From the NCBI RefSeq assembly GCF_010183535.1, contig NC_071333.1, positions 16,738,587-16,802,586 of the forward strand: DNA of 64,000 bases, read 5' to 3'. This document shows, piece by piece, positions 1 to 13,324 of the stretch. The position numbers and the translations under genes were made by a program. The stretch comes from Caenorhabditis remanei (taxonomy: Eukaryota; Nematoda; Chromadorea; Rhabditida; Rhabditidae). The notes beneath the pieces are model-generated. The model saw only the letters and a program-made list of their open reading frames with translations, was not told the DNA's origin and ran no database searches. Every line of letters begins with the position of its first letter. Within the stretch, counting starts at the first letter, position 1.

Positions 1-1165
1 TAATAATGGATTGCTCCAATTAGTAAGCTCAAACGAATAGCACCAAACGTAACTTCGATTCTTTTCAGCTGAAAAGTACCATCCGTTTTTTCTCCAACTT
101 TTCCTATCACCGTCCCTTTCTCCTGTTGTTTCTTTCCTGTCCAATTCATATTTTTTCTCCGATCACGGTCTTGCATTTATCCTCCTTCTTCCGAGGTATT
201 TTGCCCCTTCCTAGCATTTTATCCTTTCCGAGTACTTTGTAAGCACCTCAGTTTTAAATTCCGTCAGATCAAATAGAAATTCTCATGCACATTGGTAACA
301 GTCAGGCAGATAAGAGCAAAATTCAATGCAAGAGACGATGCACTTGTTTCTTGCAGATTTAGCCTCTCAGCTCTGTCTTCTGGATCCACGTCGCTCTTTT
401 TCTTGGCGATTTGTCACTTTTCTACTATTGGTGTTCTTTCAAACAAAATTCGGTTCCTCTTTCTTCTTCCCTAACCTGTCCCTTCAAAACTTTCCTGAAA
501 AGTCACTGCACCCTTTTGATCTCGTGTAGAACCATTTCTTCTTTTCCTTCTTTTCCCACCTGTTCTGTCTTATTGAGTCTGTCCTATTTATATTTTTCTG
601 CTATCAATATTTTGACCACCACATCATTTTTTCACTCAAAAAAAGAAAAATTTTGGAAACCACACCTCCTTCGAAGGTTCTCAAACGTGTTTTCCAAAAT
701 TTTTCCAAGCGATCATCATTCTCATTTATTTTTCCCCCCGAAGCGCCCTTCTCAGAAAAAGCCCCACTCTTCCGTGTACAATCCAGTTTTCTTTCTAATC
801 GGCTTATGACAAGATAAGAACTGTCGAGATACTTATTCTATAAGGAGAAAAAATCAAAATAAGATTTGTGGAGCTTTTGACAAAAGAAAACATGGCTGAC
901 CAATGCAAAAGTTCGAAACAAATTTTTAATGATTTTCACTCTATGAATTATCAAGACACTGTTCTATCTCTCAGAGCCTTTAGTAGAAACTGTCACGTAT
1001 ATATTTTGAATGTCTTGCATAAATATTTGAAAAAAAATCGCATTTTCATTGTCAGGTTCTTTCATCTCTGGCCACAGTATAATACATTTATTCACAAAGG
1101 TAAGTATTAGTAGGAGACGTGAGAAGAAAAAGAGATACAATGTACAATCGTGGGTAAGCATACAA
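1..1165. other. no gene recognised; AT- and pyrimidine-rich flank
   Basis: I see no supported gene here. Positions 400-800 are strongly pyrimidine-rich on the + strand, which keeps short overlapping frames open without protein-like composition. The right end adjoins the 3' end of the GPCR gene and probably holds its 3' UTR. Confidence 0.5.
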
Positions 1166-2912
1166 TTAGATTTCTGTGACTTCGTGGTCAGAGTTGATTT
1201 CTTCCTCCACAGCTAAATGGTTCACAATGGTCAGTGACTTTTTCTGACGGGGCTCTCGGTTTCCAGTCACCAGAATACTTCTGAGATTCGAGTCTGCGTG
1301 GGCGTACGGGCTCGAGCCTAAAATACCAGTCAAGTAATAATCTAGTGAAGCGAAAATTATTAGTTTCTTACTCGGATCAACGACCCAGTTTTTGGCCTCT
1401 TCTGGGATGGAGTCCATGCTCAGATACTCTTTATTAGCGACACCAAAACCACCGGAGCTCACCATAACGCTGAAAATCAAATCAAACCGGTGATACCTTC
1501 CATTTCAATCTAATTAGTCAAATCAAACCTGCTGCTTCTTCGGCTAATCACGAATCTTGCAATGGTTGGGAATCTCAACAACATATTCTGCATGCACTCG
1601 CAATGGAGGAAGAAAGCTCTAGTGTATTCTGTGCTCGCAATGCAGAAGACATAAAAATTGAGACAGTGGTTGAGTACTTCTAGAGTGTTTGAGCAATGAC
1701 GGTAAACCTGCAAAAGTGGGTATTAGCTTTCAATTGTATTGATATTGAGTCTCAGACCTGGAACTTAAAATTATGCTCCATTGCTTCGTTTTGTAAAATC
1801 ATCACGATGATTTGTGGAACATTTCCAAGTAAGAAAATGACGCAGATTACAATCATCAGCACAGTCAATCGGTTTTCGGTGAAACTTCTGACTAAATATG
1901 ACTCCTCACGTCTGCAAATGGTTCGATAGATTAATACTTATCTTCAAACGAACCTAAGAACAGGCAAGACACTTGATTCAGAGTCGGCGACCAGTCCATT
2001 AGGGGAGCTATTTTGAGGAGGAGACCGCCGAACAAGTTTTCTCCTCCGATCCTAATAAAAAATAATAAAGTTATAAGTTATATCATGAACTTAACACAAA
2101 CCTTGGTTTGCTTCAGTTTTCTTGTTATGATGAGATTGAAAATAGTCATAAGAAGTACTATTATGAATCTCAAACATTCTCTAGCTAGTTTATAATAGCT
2201 GTATATCGACCAATTAGGTTCCCTGAAAAACAAAAACTTTTATATTTGATAACTGTGACTTCTCAACTCACCCACAAAGAAGACTGATATTGTTAACCAT
2301 GACGTACTCCCCATCTTCATTCTGTTTGAGCGTCCTTTGAAGCACCATCGGCAAATGAATGAGGAATGAAAGCCCTAACATCAGCGCAATTTTCTTGCGA
2401 GCTTGGGTCTTCGGGTTTGATGAAGACTTGTGATGTGGTCTAGTTATTAGGAGGAGACGTTCAATTGTCAAAAAGAAAGCACAGTAGAGTCCAGCGATAA
2501 GGAAAGTGTTGATAACTGGTGCCTCGATGTAAGTGGTATAAAACATGATGGGAGTGTTATGATCGAAGCGGATCAGTCCGAAATGTGTCAGTATCATAGT
2601 CAAAGCAATCTAAATTATTATTCAAGAAAAGTTGAATAGGGTTTGGAGTATCTTACCAAATCGAAATAAGCCAGTGCTCGGATATACATGAATGGTACAG
2701 TTTGCAAAGACGGATTTTGTAAAGTACGGATATTGAGAATATTTCCAACCACTCCAAGCACGCAGCATGTTACCTGTAGTTCCAATATCAATGGTGGGAA
2801 AATTTTAGTTTTAACACACCTGTATCAATATAAACCATTCTTTGACGTTTTTCAGTTCTTCTGCCAATATGATAGTTTCATTTACACTGACTTCTTTGCA
2901 AAACGCTTCCAT
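1166..2912 (-). CDS. rhodopsin-family G protein-coupled receptor (peptide-receptor-like)
   Basis: Nine exons join with consistent phases into a 449-aa seven-transmembrane receptor: 2912-2820, 2773-2657, 2609-2272, 2222-2102, 2051-1954, 1911-1758, 1707-1529, 1469-1372 and 1317-1166. The N-terminus is short with an N-glycosylation site (NET) near residue 11. TM1 carries GNILN, TM2 follows MYIRALAYFDL, and TM3 ends in ERL where most class A receptors have DRY. TM6 is LMIVICVIFLLGNVP, and TM7 has NFYVFC in place of NPxxY. The C-terminal tail is about 85 residues, basic then acidic. An acceptor (TTTACAG) lies just upstream of the ATG, suggesting trans-splicing. The layout resembles the expanded nematode FMRFamide-like peptide receptors, but I cannot assign a subfamily or ligand. 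The receptor should act at the plasma membrane, probably in neurons (inference). Confidence 0.88.
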
Positions 2913-4312
2913 GTTGAGAACTATTTGGAGCTGTAAATCAAAATTATAAGCAATCAAAAGCGATGTACCAAATAGCGGGAGACAATTTCATGATTCTTAT
3001 TAGGATTTTACAAAAAATTGGAGAATGGCGTCATGATAGAGTTGAGCGAAGGAGGGCAAATATTTGAAATGTAAATTTTTTTGCTTTTCTTCTCTCCTCT
3101 AACCGAAAATGTGTCGGTCGAATTTCAAATTTGCCCTGCCGTCACAACACAGCTCAAATAGGCAAATACGCAATTGTTTGCCCTTCTTCAGAATATCACC
3201 AGAGGGCGAATTGAGGGAAAATGAATTATGAAGCTTCAGATTTTTAGTTTTGAAATCATGAGTTTCGGACTTCTAAGAAACTCTGAACCAATATAAGCCT
3301 CTCAGCCACCAAAAGCGGCGGGTTTAAAATAAGGGTAAGCTCTTTTGTGCCAGCAATGAGTGAAAAAATGAAATATGATAACTACCCCCCCATTTCTAGA
3401 TGACTTACTGCTCTCAGAACGTGCATTCTTTTAGTACCTCCACCACTCGAATGGTATAGTCTCAAGTATCAAATAATAGCCAGACTTATATAGATATGCA
3501 ACATTCACCAAAACCAGATATGAATAAAACCGTTCATGCAGAAGATAAATGAACTCTCGTGATAGGGCAAGACACCAAACAAAACTTATTTTAATGAGCT
3601 TGTCATATGATATTGGATATGCAACCTATAGTTTTATATAATATGAGAAATTTGAGTTCAGTTCTGAAAACAGAAGATAACAGGGTTAATATACGGAGCA
3701 GAAAAAGAAAAGCATGAAAAGAAAAAGATAACTTTTAGAATTTAACAAATAAAGACAATAAAGAATGTCATCCCAGCATGCCCGTTCAAAGTTACAAGTC
3801 AAAATCACAAAACTTCCGGACCACTTATATTGATGAATCACTTCGAAATGTGAACAAAATACCAACCGGAGAGAGTTTTGTGGAGAAGAAGTGCCATGAC
3901 ATTCTGTTTCGAAAGGAATCAAAACCATCTGGTGGCCGAGACACGACTTCGAGATGTAAACTTTTTTCTCGTCAAATGTCTCAGGCCGTACGGAATGGAA
4001 TGAGAATCGCGTGGGTGGTGTCGAAGAATCTTCTCCGGAAATTGAATGTGTGGGTCGTGTGATGTCAAAACCACATTGATAGAAACCGAAACGGGGCGGG
4101 GTTTTAGTTTCGGACGAAACTTTGTTTACTGTTTTGGAGACGCACGCACACGGAGGTGGAATTAATGAGGTTTGATGGGAAGCGGAAACAAAATTTGATG
4201 AAAATTTGATGAAAATTTGATGAAAATTTCCGAAAACTAAAACTGAAACCGAAGCCGATTCGGATGACGGACCTAACCCTAAAACAGCATAATGAAGGAA
4301 TGGAAGACGTCA
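2913..4312. other. intergenic; small inverted repeat and a short A-rich tandem repeat
   Basis: No convincing gene. An imperfect inverted repeat lies at about 3051-3137 (GGCAAATATTTGAAAT against ATTTCAAATTTGCC), probably a MITE remnant. Near 4190-4230 the motif ATTTGATGAAA repeats three times. An open frame at 3778-4062 has no supporting splice or composition signal. Confidence 0.45.
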
Positions 4313-5366
4313 TCACGAGTACTTGTCATGCTTCTTCTCCTTCTTCGACGTCTCATCCTTCGATTTCGTTGTATTCTTTGTTGACATTGGTGAACGCACA
4401 CCAACAGCCCACGACGTTTCTTCACATACTCTCGGTTTCTCTTTATTGGCAATCAAGAATTCGAATATTTCAATGATGGTGGCGAAGAATATGGGAGAGG
4501 AAACAAAAGAGAGTCGCGTGATGATTGTTGTCAGCCCAAAATACTCATTCCGTAATGAAACCAAGACAGATGTGAGGGTGGTACAAAGTACAACATGCAC
4601 TCATAAATTCTAGTTTTCGCTTACCAGTGACTTCGGTTCTGGGAGAAACGGTTCCGATGAATTATCCGTCATATTTAGGAAATACAGAATGCTCCTCTCA
4701 GCTGATGAGAGAAACAATGAAAAAGAAGAGTCCAAAAAATGGTCGATTTTCTCAATTTCAGCTAATCTCACTTAGTTTCCTAGCGTATTGTTCCTCGACA
4801 CTTCCTAATTATTGCCTATTTCGGGAAAAAACAGTGACTTTACAAGCAATTCTAAAATTCAATGCATACTGTAGCTAAACATGCAAATCACACACACACA
4901 TAAAGAAACAACACTGACTAGACAACATTAACCAGCTGAAAAGTTTTCTTGTTATAATTCAATATATGGTAACAAATTCAATTAATATATCTAGTGTTCT
5001 AAACACAACGAAACATATGGAAAGTCACGAGCTATAAGGTGTGCGCCAGGTGCTTTTTGATAAAGACACGGTCTAATGAAAACACAAAAAAAAACGTATT
5101 ATTTTTATGACATAGGACAAGATTTTTGAATGATCACGTAATCTGCTTCAGAACATTTAAGCGTACCTTCATTGAAATATTTAGCGAAAAAACAGAAACG
5201 GCGGAGAACGTTTTTTTGAAGAATATTCACTGGATTAGCAGAAGCGCTGCTCACCATGCCATATAATTTTTTTGTGTCCCAAAATTATAAACATTCCCTC
5301 TGTTTTCTGTTTTTTGTTTTAAATAAACTCACCCATGGGTGTATCCACTCCGAGATCTTTATACAT
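4313..5366 (-). CDS. possible small single-span membrane protein, three exons
   Basis: Three minus-strand segments can be joined in frame: 5366-5333 (starting MYKDLG), 4701-4625 and 4543-4313, giving 113 aa. The first donor (GG/GTGAGT), second acceptor (TCATCAG) and second donor (CTG/GTAAGCG) are good. The last acceptor (GGAATGAG) is poor and is the weak point. The conceptual product has an N-glycosylation site (NSS), one hydrophobic stretch of about 25 residues (LTTIITRL to IFEFLIA) and a Lys-rich tail. I recognise no family. An acceptor (TATTTCAG) lies upstream of the first ATG. The intron of about 630 bp is long for this window. It may be a decayed receptor fragment or no gene at all. Confidence 0.28.
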
Positions 5367-5894
5367 GTACTGAACATAAACAAATTGCGGTTAACGGTCA
5401 CCTGAAATACTACAACTTTGTAAAACAGAAAGCGTCAGACTAGAAACGCAAGATTAGCTATTCGAAACAATGAAGGTCACTAAAAAGGAGTGTGTTGCGT
5501 AAAATTTGTCGCAAGCTAACTATTAAATTTCACATCAGCATAGCATAGCGTTGCACCAAAACATTTCGCCCAATGCATTACCAGATTGGTACCAGAAACA
5601 ACGTGAAAAAACGTCATTGGAGTTATTGGGTTAATGAGTCTTGAGACTCGTTGTAAATTGTGATGGGGACGCTTCATCGTCTTCTAATTTAATGATATGC
5701 ACGAGCTCGGATTTCCAGTGTGGAGGATTGTGGAAGCGACCGACTACGCATCTATTGGAGAAACATGCATTTGAAATTAAGTGGGGCTTCTATAAGAGTG
5801 TACTTTCAGTGCGAAAGAGAGAGAGCCTCGCACTTTCTAATTCTGAAAAAATTCTTCTTCTTCTTGAAAGAGCTGAAATAATCTGAAAAATATT

Positions 5895-6446
5895 CTCATC
5901 ACACCGTCACCTTTATTCAAAATAGATTCCTACAATCAAAACAGCTCGAAAACATTCACAGAAACAACAATACTAAAGGAAACGGGTGGAAAACTATAAT
6001 TAGCAATAAGTGCATATAAAACAAAGCAAGGTGAGGCATCGGTTGAATCGGAGGCTAAGTAAGCAAGAGATTCTTCACATAGTGATGAATGACATAAGCT
6101 GGGTAAAACTGGGGAAGTAGTTCAACGGATGTAAAAGCTGAATAATACTGAGGGAAATGCACATAGGGATAAGTAAACGCGGATGTACCAGGATATCCCA
6201 GATACTGGGATATGAAAAACAGGGCAGGGAAGGGTTAGCTACTTAACAAAATGATAAACAGCAAATTAGAAAGAATTCTATTGAAATTATGGATGATTTG
6301 GGTATTGGTATATAAAAAGGGTGGGAAACATTGAACAGAAAAAAATTTGGCTAATATATCTGATATATTGATATACTATCAGAACTTCTGGTACAGAAGT
6401 AATTATAATTGTTAAAATTAGAGAAAATTAATTGGGGAAATTAGTT
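5895..6446 (-). other. probable 3' UTR of the UIM/MIU protein gene
   Basis: There is no coding potential between the stop codon at 6447 and an AATAAA on the minus strand near 5913-5918. I infer a long 3' UTR of about 530 nt. An alternative nearer polyadenylation site cannot be excluded. Confidence 0.4.
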
Positions 6447-9400
6447 CTAATCATACTCTTCAGTCGCCTCCTGAGATTGATCGATATTGAGCAATATGCT
6501 CTCCATGAGCTCCAAAATGACTCTGTGGTTACTCTCATCTTCCGCCGCTTGTTGCTCGACAGTGGCCAATTGTGGATTGCTTAACAAATCATTCACGACA
6601 CCTTGAACAAATCTCTCCTCGTCTACATCGTAAGGTTGTGGAGATGCCATGGAAGCGGCACCGAGCTCTGGCAACTCGGGAGATTGTAGTCTTCTTTGTT
6701 GATTTGTACGATTGATTGTACGACAGTCGGTCACCGAGTGAGAATCGACCACCAGTCTACTCTGCGACTGCATCAATTTTTTCATGACGTGATCCTTCTT
6801 CTCTTCAATCACTTGGTCGCGGTACATTTCGTACATTCGGAGATCGATACGCGAAATATCTCGTCCCACTGAAAACATTGAATTCCATTAAAATTTTAGT
6901 TATGTAACAACTTACGCATTCCATCATAGACCATTTGCTCGGGGAAGAGTTCCAACATGATAATCTCCATTGAACGCAAATATTCATCAGCGGCCTCCTG
7001 GAGGTCTGCATCTGGGATGACACGAGAGAACCTTTTGTCTTGGAGTCGAAGACCCATTGCCATGTTGGCTGCATACTTGAAGAATTGATCTACAGTCATG
7101 TCACGAATGTGTTGGGGCATTCTTGGAAGAATGTCACCCCGATTATCCGGAATTAAGAGAGCCGCGAGGACGTTTTGGACGTAGAGCGGGCGTTGAAGGA
7201 AGGGGAAACGAATGTAGACTTCGAAGCGAGTGTTGAAGACGACATTAGGGACAACAGAGCTTGGGCAAATGTAGGAGCGAATGATAAGAAGATAGTCATT
7301 TATCATTATTCTAATCCTCTCAGCTTCTTCGTCATTTTCTTGATTCTCCTTTGGCTCCTCTTGCTCTTCGGGCTCTCTTTCAATGCTTTGCTCAATCTTG
7401 ATTGCCTCGATATAGTCCTCTGGCATCTTATTAAGCTCTTCTTCCGGAATAGTCTCAAGCGGTGGCATCTTTTCCGGATCATCCCATTTAATTATTGGGT
7501 GACGAGGATCCGAGACGGACAACGTGGTGGAAGAGATCTCCGGCTCATCGACATCAGCGATAGTGTCCAATGTGAACACATCGTCCTCTTCTTGATTGGA
7601 GTTTGGACGATACAAGTGAGAATCTTGAGGGATGTGAAGTGGAGAAAGTGGCGATAGTGGATTGTAGTGGCCAGATGATGTTGAAGGAAGAGTTGATTCA
7701 GTCTGCAAATGGGTTAGGTTATATTCTGATGATGTGAAAACATGGTAAATGTGAAAATATGGTAAATGTGAAAGACATCACTAACCAATCCATTCCGGCG
7801 GTGGGGATTTGCTTTGCGGATGCGAAGCGGTTGCAACGGGAAACGGAAGTTGTTATTCGATGAGCTTGGCCCCGCACCATAACTGTCGGATGTCGATGGT
7901 CCCTCGTCATAGCGGTTAGAAGGGCCCGCTCCATAGCTGTCAGATGGTCCAGATCTATAGTAGCTGCTTGATGATCCGGCGCCATAGCTGGTTGACGGCC
8001 CTTCTCCATAGTCTCTAGATGATCCTCCTCCATAACTGTTTGACGGACCGGAGCTCGTGGAAGGTCCTTCCCCATAGTCTCTAGACGATCCGGCACCGTA
8101 GCTGGTGGATGGACCCTCTCCGTAATCTCTGGATGAACCTTCCCCATAACGGTTTGACGGTCCTTCTCCATAGTCTCTTGATGATCCTTCTCCGAAACGG
8201 GTTGACGGTCCCTCTCCGTAATCTCTGGATGATCCTGCTCCGTTACTGCTAGAAGGTCCCTCACCGTACATATTTGAAGAGCCTTCACCAGAATTTCTTG
8301 ATCTCTGATTGTTTCTGGAGAGCTGAAAACGTAATCGATGAGGATAGATGCTTCTGGATTGTATTAGTCTACCTCGTATTCTCTTTTTGACTCTTCCACA
8401 GCTCTTTGGAAGTCTAATTCCTCGTCTCGACAACTTTGAGCTTGTGAAAAGTCGAGTCGCCGACGAGAAGTTGGCCCATGCTCCAAATCATTGTCATTTT
8501 CATTGAGACGACGACGCTTTTTCTGAAAATTTAAGATATATTTGAGATTTCGATAACAGTAGGTTTACCCATGCCTCGTTGACAAGCGGTCCCATTTGTA
8601 GTGGTGCTTGGGTCCCAGAGCTACGACTTCCAGAGCTATTGTTGTTGTGTTCAGTTGGGAGCTCTCCAAAAAGTCTTGTCACATTTGGAACTCGAGCCAA
8701 TGGCTCTCTCCTGTTGCTCAGATTTCCAGATCTGGTACCCGATAGTTCTTCAAGTGGAATCTGGATCGGGTTACTGACAACACGATACGAATCAGTTCTG
8801 GCACTCAATGGAGACGTCTCCGGTCCTTTTGGAGAACCCGGTGGAACTGGCGGTATTGGTTTGTGTAAAGGGAACGGGTGTCCGTTGAGAACCTCGCGAT
8901 ATCCGCTAATGTAATCCGAATCTTCGAATCCTTCAATACTGTATGGTGTTGGAACGAATTCTTCACTACGCTCGTCGATGCATTGATTGAAGAGGCGGTA
9001 ACACTCGTCGTAGCCCTTTGTGTTGCGGGCGCGATTTTCTCCACCTGAACTTGTTCTCATTTTTTTAGAGGCTATCCGTCATAGAGCTCTTACCATCATC
9101 CATCATCAAAAACTTCTCATCGAGCGCTTGGATAGTTTGAGAAGATGTATCGCTAGAGGACCTTTGATTAGACCAGTTGGATCTGCGAGCGTGTTGAGCA
9201 AGTCGATCCTCCTCCTCTTGAAGTTTCAACGCAAAACGATAGTCAGCGTCTAATTCATCATATTGTGGAGATGGTGGTGGTGATGCAGATAGCGGTGGTG
9301 ATGCAGTTGGAGTGTGCGGACCAACTCTGAACGGTATTCCTCCGACTGAAAATATGAAAATGTGATTTTCATCTCCATGTTTTAAAATTTTTAAACTCAC

Positions 9401-10151
9401 TCTTGTGCGGTCTCTTCTTTTTCCGAGGAATAACGTTGCCATTCTCTGCCTCCTCCATTTGCTGATCCGGCATTGCAGCTCCTTCAATGGGATATTCTGA
9501 TGGTTCTTCTTCAATAAAAGGTTCACTGACATTCTCTGGATTGTACTGAAGATTATCGTCGTCGTCGTCAATTTCCTCTTCATGGTAGTTAACCTCCGGG
9601 CCGTCATAGAATAAGTCAGCGCCGGCCGCACCTTCGATGATTGGAGACATTGGAACATAGTAATGTATTGGTGAGGAACCCTCAACAGCTTCAGCTTCTT
9701 CTCTCTGCTCAACCATATCACCGTTATCTTCGTCATTAACGTTTTCATCGACTTCATCTTGTTCAATTGGAGCATTTTCAAGATTCTCAGCTCCAACCTC
9801 TCCAGTTTCCGATGTTTCATCCTTCACCACTCCATTTTCCATCGGCATTTCTTCAACTGGCGATCCGACTGGAGATGAAGAGCCATTATTATCGATTTTC
9901 TCTCCGGATGCTTCCGTTTCGGCAATCATCGACTTGCCACTCTCTATCATCTTTCCGTTAACGTCTCCGCCAGAATCTCCTTCAGAAAGTTGCATTGGCG
10001 GCGAAAGGGGATTTCCGTTTTCCTCTGGCTCATCGACAACTTTAGCGGCGTTTTCATTCAACGAGTTCGCAACCACTTTCTTCAAGATCTCGCTGTCGGC
10101 TACTACCACGTGCTCATTCGCGTCGGTTGTTCCACCCTCCGGATTGTCCAT
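6447..10151 (-). CDS. large acidic, disordered protein with predicted UIM and MIU ubiquitin-binding helices
   Basis: Seven exons join cleanly: 10151-9401, 9345-9094, 9044-8569, 8522-8373, 8322-7786, 7702-6916 and 6868-6447, for 1124 aa. An acceptor (TATTTCAG) at about 10196 suggests trans-splicing. Residues 1-250 are very acidic and end in RKKKRPHK, a candidate nuclear signal. Around residues 280-297 is DYRFALKLQEEED, close to the inverted ubiquitin-interacting motif (MIU). Exon 4 has the basic stretch KKRRR, then DEELDFQRAVEESKRE, which fits the UIM pattern (acidic patch, bulky residue, xxA, xxxS, xxE). Exon 5 encodes about ten diverged SSRDYGEGPS-type repeats. The two C-terminal exons (about 400 aa) look folded and helical, but I recognise no domain. 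Ubiquitin binding follows from motif families; the overall role is unknown. Confidence 0.85.
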
Positions 10152-11379
10152 TCTGGCGATAGATGATATCGGTGAGATCTTTGATAATTTTACCCTGAAA
10201 TATGAAATTTTAATAGAATGTTTCGTAGATTCTATAAAGAAGCAATAAAAAGTAGTTAAAATCATTAGGCGCCAGCAAAAAGTCAGCACCTTTTCGAAAT
10301 ACAGTTTACCTAAAAAATTTTCTCCCGATTTTCTTGGATTTCGGCGATGAAAACAGTTTTTCAATAGGAAACTTTGATTGAAAATTAATTTTTTTTTATT
10401 TTTTAACTTTTTCCATTGAAATTCATGGGGGAAATCAGAAAATTCAAGAGAAACAAAGGAAAAACAACCAATTTGGGACGATGAGCGGCCGACAGAAATT
10501 ATGTTAAAATCGTCGTGGCCGTTAAACATGAGGCGGCAGGAATAGCGGAGTGTCGTTGCATACACGTTTGAAAGAAAAGGAAAAGAAAGGGAGAGACGAC
10601 GGGAAGGACGAAGACACATGAATAAGAAGAGAAGTGTAGAGGAGAGAGATGGGAAATTAATGAATATGTTGTATTTTGGAGAAAAAGAAGAAAAAAGAAA
10701 AAAAGAGATACGAAACCACACACACTAGTTGAGAAACGATTGATTGGGCGACATAGCAAAATCGTTTTTATAACAATTTACCTGTTACAGTGAAGTTATC
10801 GACAACAAAATTACCAAACTATAATATAAACCTGCTGAAAAAGACAGAAAAACCATTTTTACTGTATTTTTCTGCTTCAGAATGGCTGCCAGCTTATATT
10901 TATATCTAAAAAATTGATATTTCACAAAAAACTGCTTATTTTCCACAAAACAAAAAAAAAGACAAAAAACTAGGCTATCGTGAGAATCGAGACTGGATTT
11001 TGAGTATGTCTGTCTGCTGAATGATATTTTAAAAGACCAATATATCTTTTTTCGAATTCCATGCGTCGATAGAAAAAGGGTGCTTGACCTTTTTTCGCCG
11101 TGCGTTATCAACGTCGATAATCTTGATAAGGGATTCTTCATTCAATTTACAAGAGAGACACCTGGGTGGAATGACATTCGGAGTGTATTTCTCTTTTTCG
11201 CTAAGAAAACTGATGCAATGAGGCGATTAAAATGGAATAAAGCGGCAGTAGACAGTGTTCGACAGGATATACTTAAATTTCACGGAGAGAAAAAAGGGAA
11301 AAAGATTTCGGTATGTGGGAGAGATTCAAACGTGGCTTTTTTCCAACTCAATATGCTGTTTGAAAATCTAAGTTTTTAT

Positions 11380-11654
11380 CAGACTTGTCGAAAATCGAGC
11401 CGCCCCGGAATCAAAAGTGAACACTCTTTTTTTATTAATTTTTTTAAACTTTTGAAAATTCAAAGTAAAAGTGCTCCAATTATCATACATATTAGCCTTT
11501 CGATTAAATTTTGAATTTTTCGTCGAAAACTATACTTTTTTCAAAAAATATCAAAAAACATCAAAATTGTTTCAAAAAAAGTTTCGAAACCGGCCGAACG
11601 AGCCGTGCTGGAAATCTTTTTGACTTCAACCCGGCCCGGCCCGTGACTAGTCTG
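11380..11654. mobile_element. MITE-like inverted-repeat element, CGGGCC family
   Basis: The ends CAGACTTGTC and GACTAGTCTG are imperfect inverted copies. Inside the left end is GAGCCGCCCCGGAATC and inside the right end CCCGGCCCGGCCCG, with an A/T-rich centre. The same layout (terminal CATACTTGTCAA-like ends, GC-rich shoulders, A/T-rich core) recurs at 15837-16086, 44896-45133 and 54877-55130. The short open frames inside are fortuitous. Confidence 0.6.
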
Positions 11655-13324
11655 GTTTTTATAAATACACTACTAGTACGTTTTGCATTTCCAAAATGCA
11701 GGAGAGGGTTGCTTAGTTATGTATCAGGGACTGGTGATATGTATGTAAGTGAAAAGGAGGATTAGCTGAGGATTGCACTTTTTCGTTCTCCTTTTCCCCA
11801 TATATACTAATAAAAGGAATGAGAATGAAGTAGCTGTCGTATTATGAATGAAACCACCCGCATCTTTAGAATACACCCAATTAGGGATATGACACAAGGA
11901 AAGAAAGACGAGAGAAGCTAGTCATTATAGGAAATGGAACACCACTCCCAATACCACCTGCGTTCCCGCCTGAGCTAAATTTAGTGAGGATCGATATAAT
12001 TCATCTGTCAGGTTGAGCAAGAAAGGAAATTGAAGAAGTGGTTTCGATTCTTTGATTAAAAAGGAGAGGAAACGCCCGAAAACAACGGCGAAGCGTGTGT
12101 AAGAAAGGATATGAAGTACAAAACCGAAGCAGTTGGTTTTCTGAGTGGGGGGATTGGAAGAAAGGCGGTAAATGTGGAGGGATGCGTTATTTTTGAGAAA
12201 GTGATAGAGCGACAGAAGAGTAGTTTCTTGGGAGTTTGACTTTGATAATGATAAATGGGTATTGATAACGAGGAAACGTACATATTATCAGTTTTCTGAT
12301 ATGCAATTAGAAAACTTCAATCAATAAGAGTGGTCACAATTGGTCAATCAAGCGGGAAGAAAAAAGCAAAAAATGAAATTGTCCCTGCGCCGGGAAATTG
12401 TATAGTCCCAGAATTGTCAATTTTTCCTGTCAACAGTTGAAAATAACAATTTTTGAAACTGGAGCGCGCTGTTACTAGAAATATTAAATATAAAGTCAAT
12501 TTTTGTAGGTTTTGTTTTGTTTAGAACTGGATTTGGAACACCTTGGAACACCACACCCAATACCAATTTTTCAGTTCAAGCATTTTACAGCTATGTATGC
12601 ATTTCTAACCGTCAAAAAGCGTCAAGGCGCGCCATAACGTCAAAACTCATGTAAATGGATGTGTGAGCTCTAGAAACGCGTCAGAAGCGCGCCAGGTAGT
12701 CATAATTGACAGAATGTATGCAACATTACGATAATTTGAAAATTCAGTAGCAACGATGAAAATGTGTCTAACTGCAAGAAACTGCTCATTTCCTGCAGCG
12801 TTCCAATAAGATTCTGGAAATATTATTGAGTCTGTATTGTGATTAGTCATATGTTTGCAGCAAAATATCTCATAAAAGCAATAACGGAAAAAAAACATTA
12901 TTTGATGATGTTACGTTTTTTCCACTACAGCTTGAAACCGTTAATTTAAAAGTTGATAATCCTGTCTCTACTGTAATTGAATGATTCATTCTAAAAAACT
13001 TTCCAAAAATAACCCGACTTCCAAAAAAACAAAAAGAACATGCGACATGACGCACTTCTAGAGTGCACATGAGTACTGTGCTAATTGAATAACTCGCATT
13101 CCATACAGAATTAAATTCCTCTTTGTTCCATTTCTTCCCCATTTTCACACTTGTTATCCCCTGATCCTCTTCGGCAGCTTTTTCTATTGGTTTCCATTCT
13201 CCACAAAAAATACAAAGTCATTTTGCCATCACTTTCTTGCCCCGCATTTCGTCCCACCACAGGCACACATTCGTTTTGCACACTCTCACATAGACACACA
13301 CACAGAGGAGCGCGCACATTTTGT

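Noticed and set aside
3778..4062. 94-codon frame starting MPVQSYKSKS
   Set aside because: No acceptor near the start, no recognised motif, and it lies in repeat-bearing intergenic DNA.
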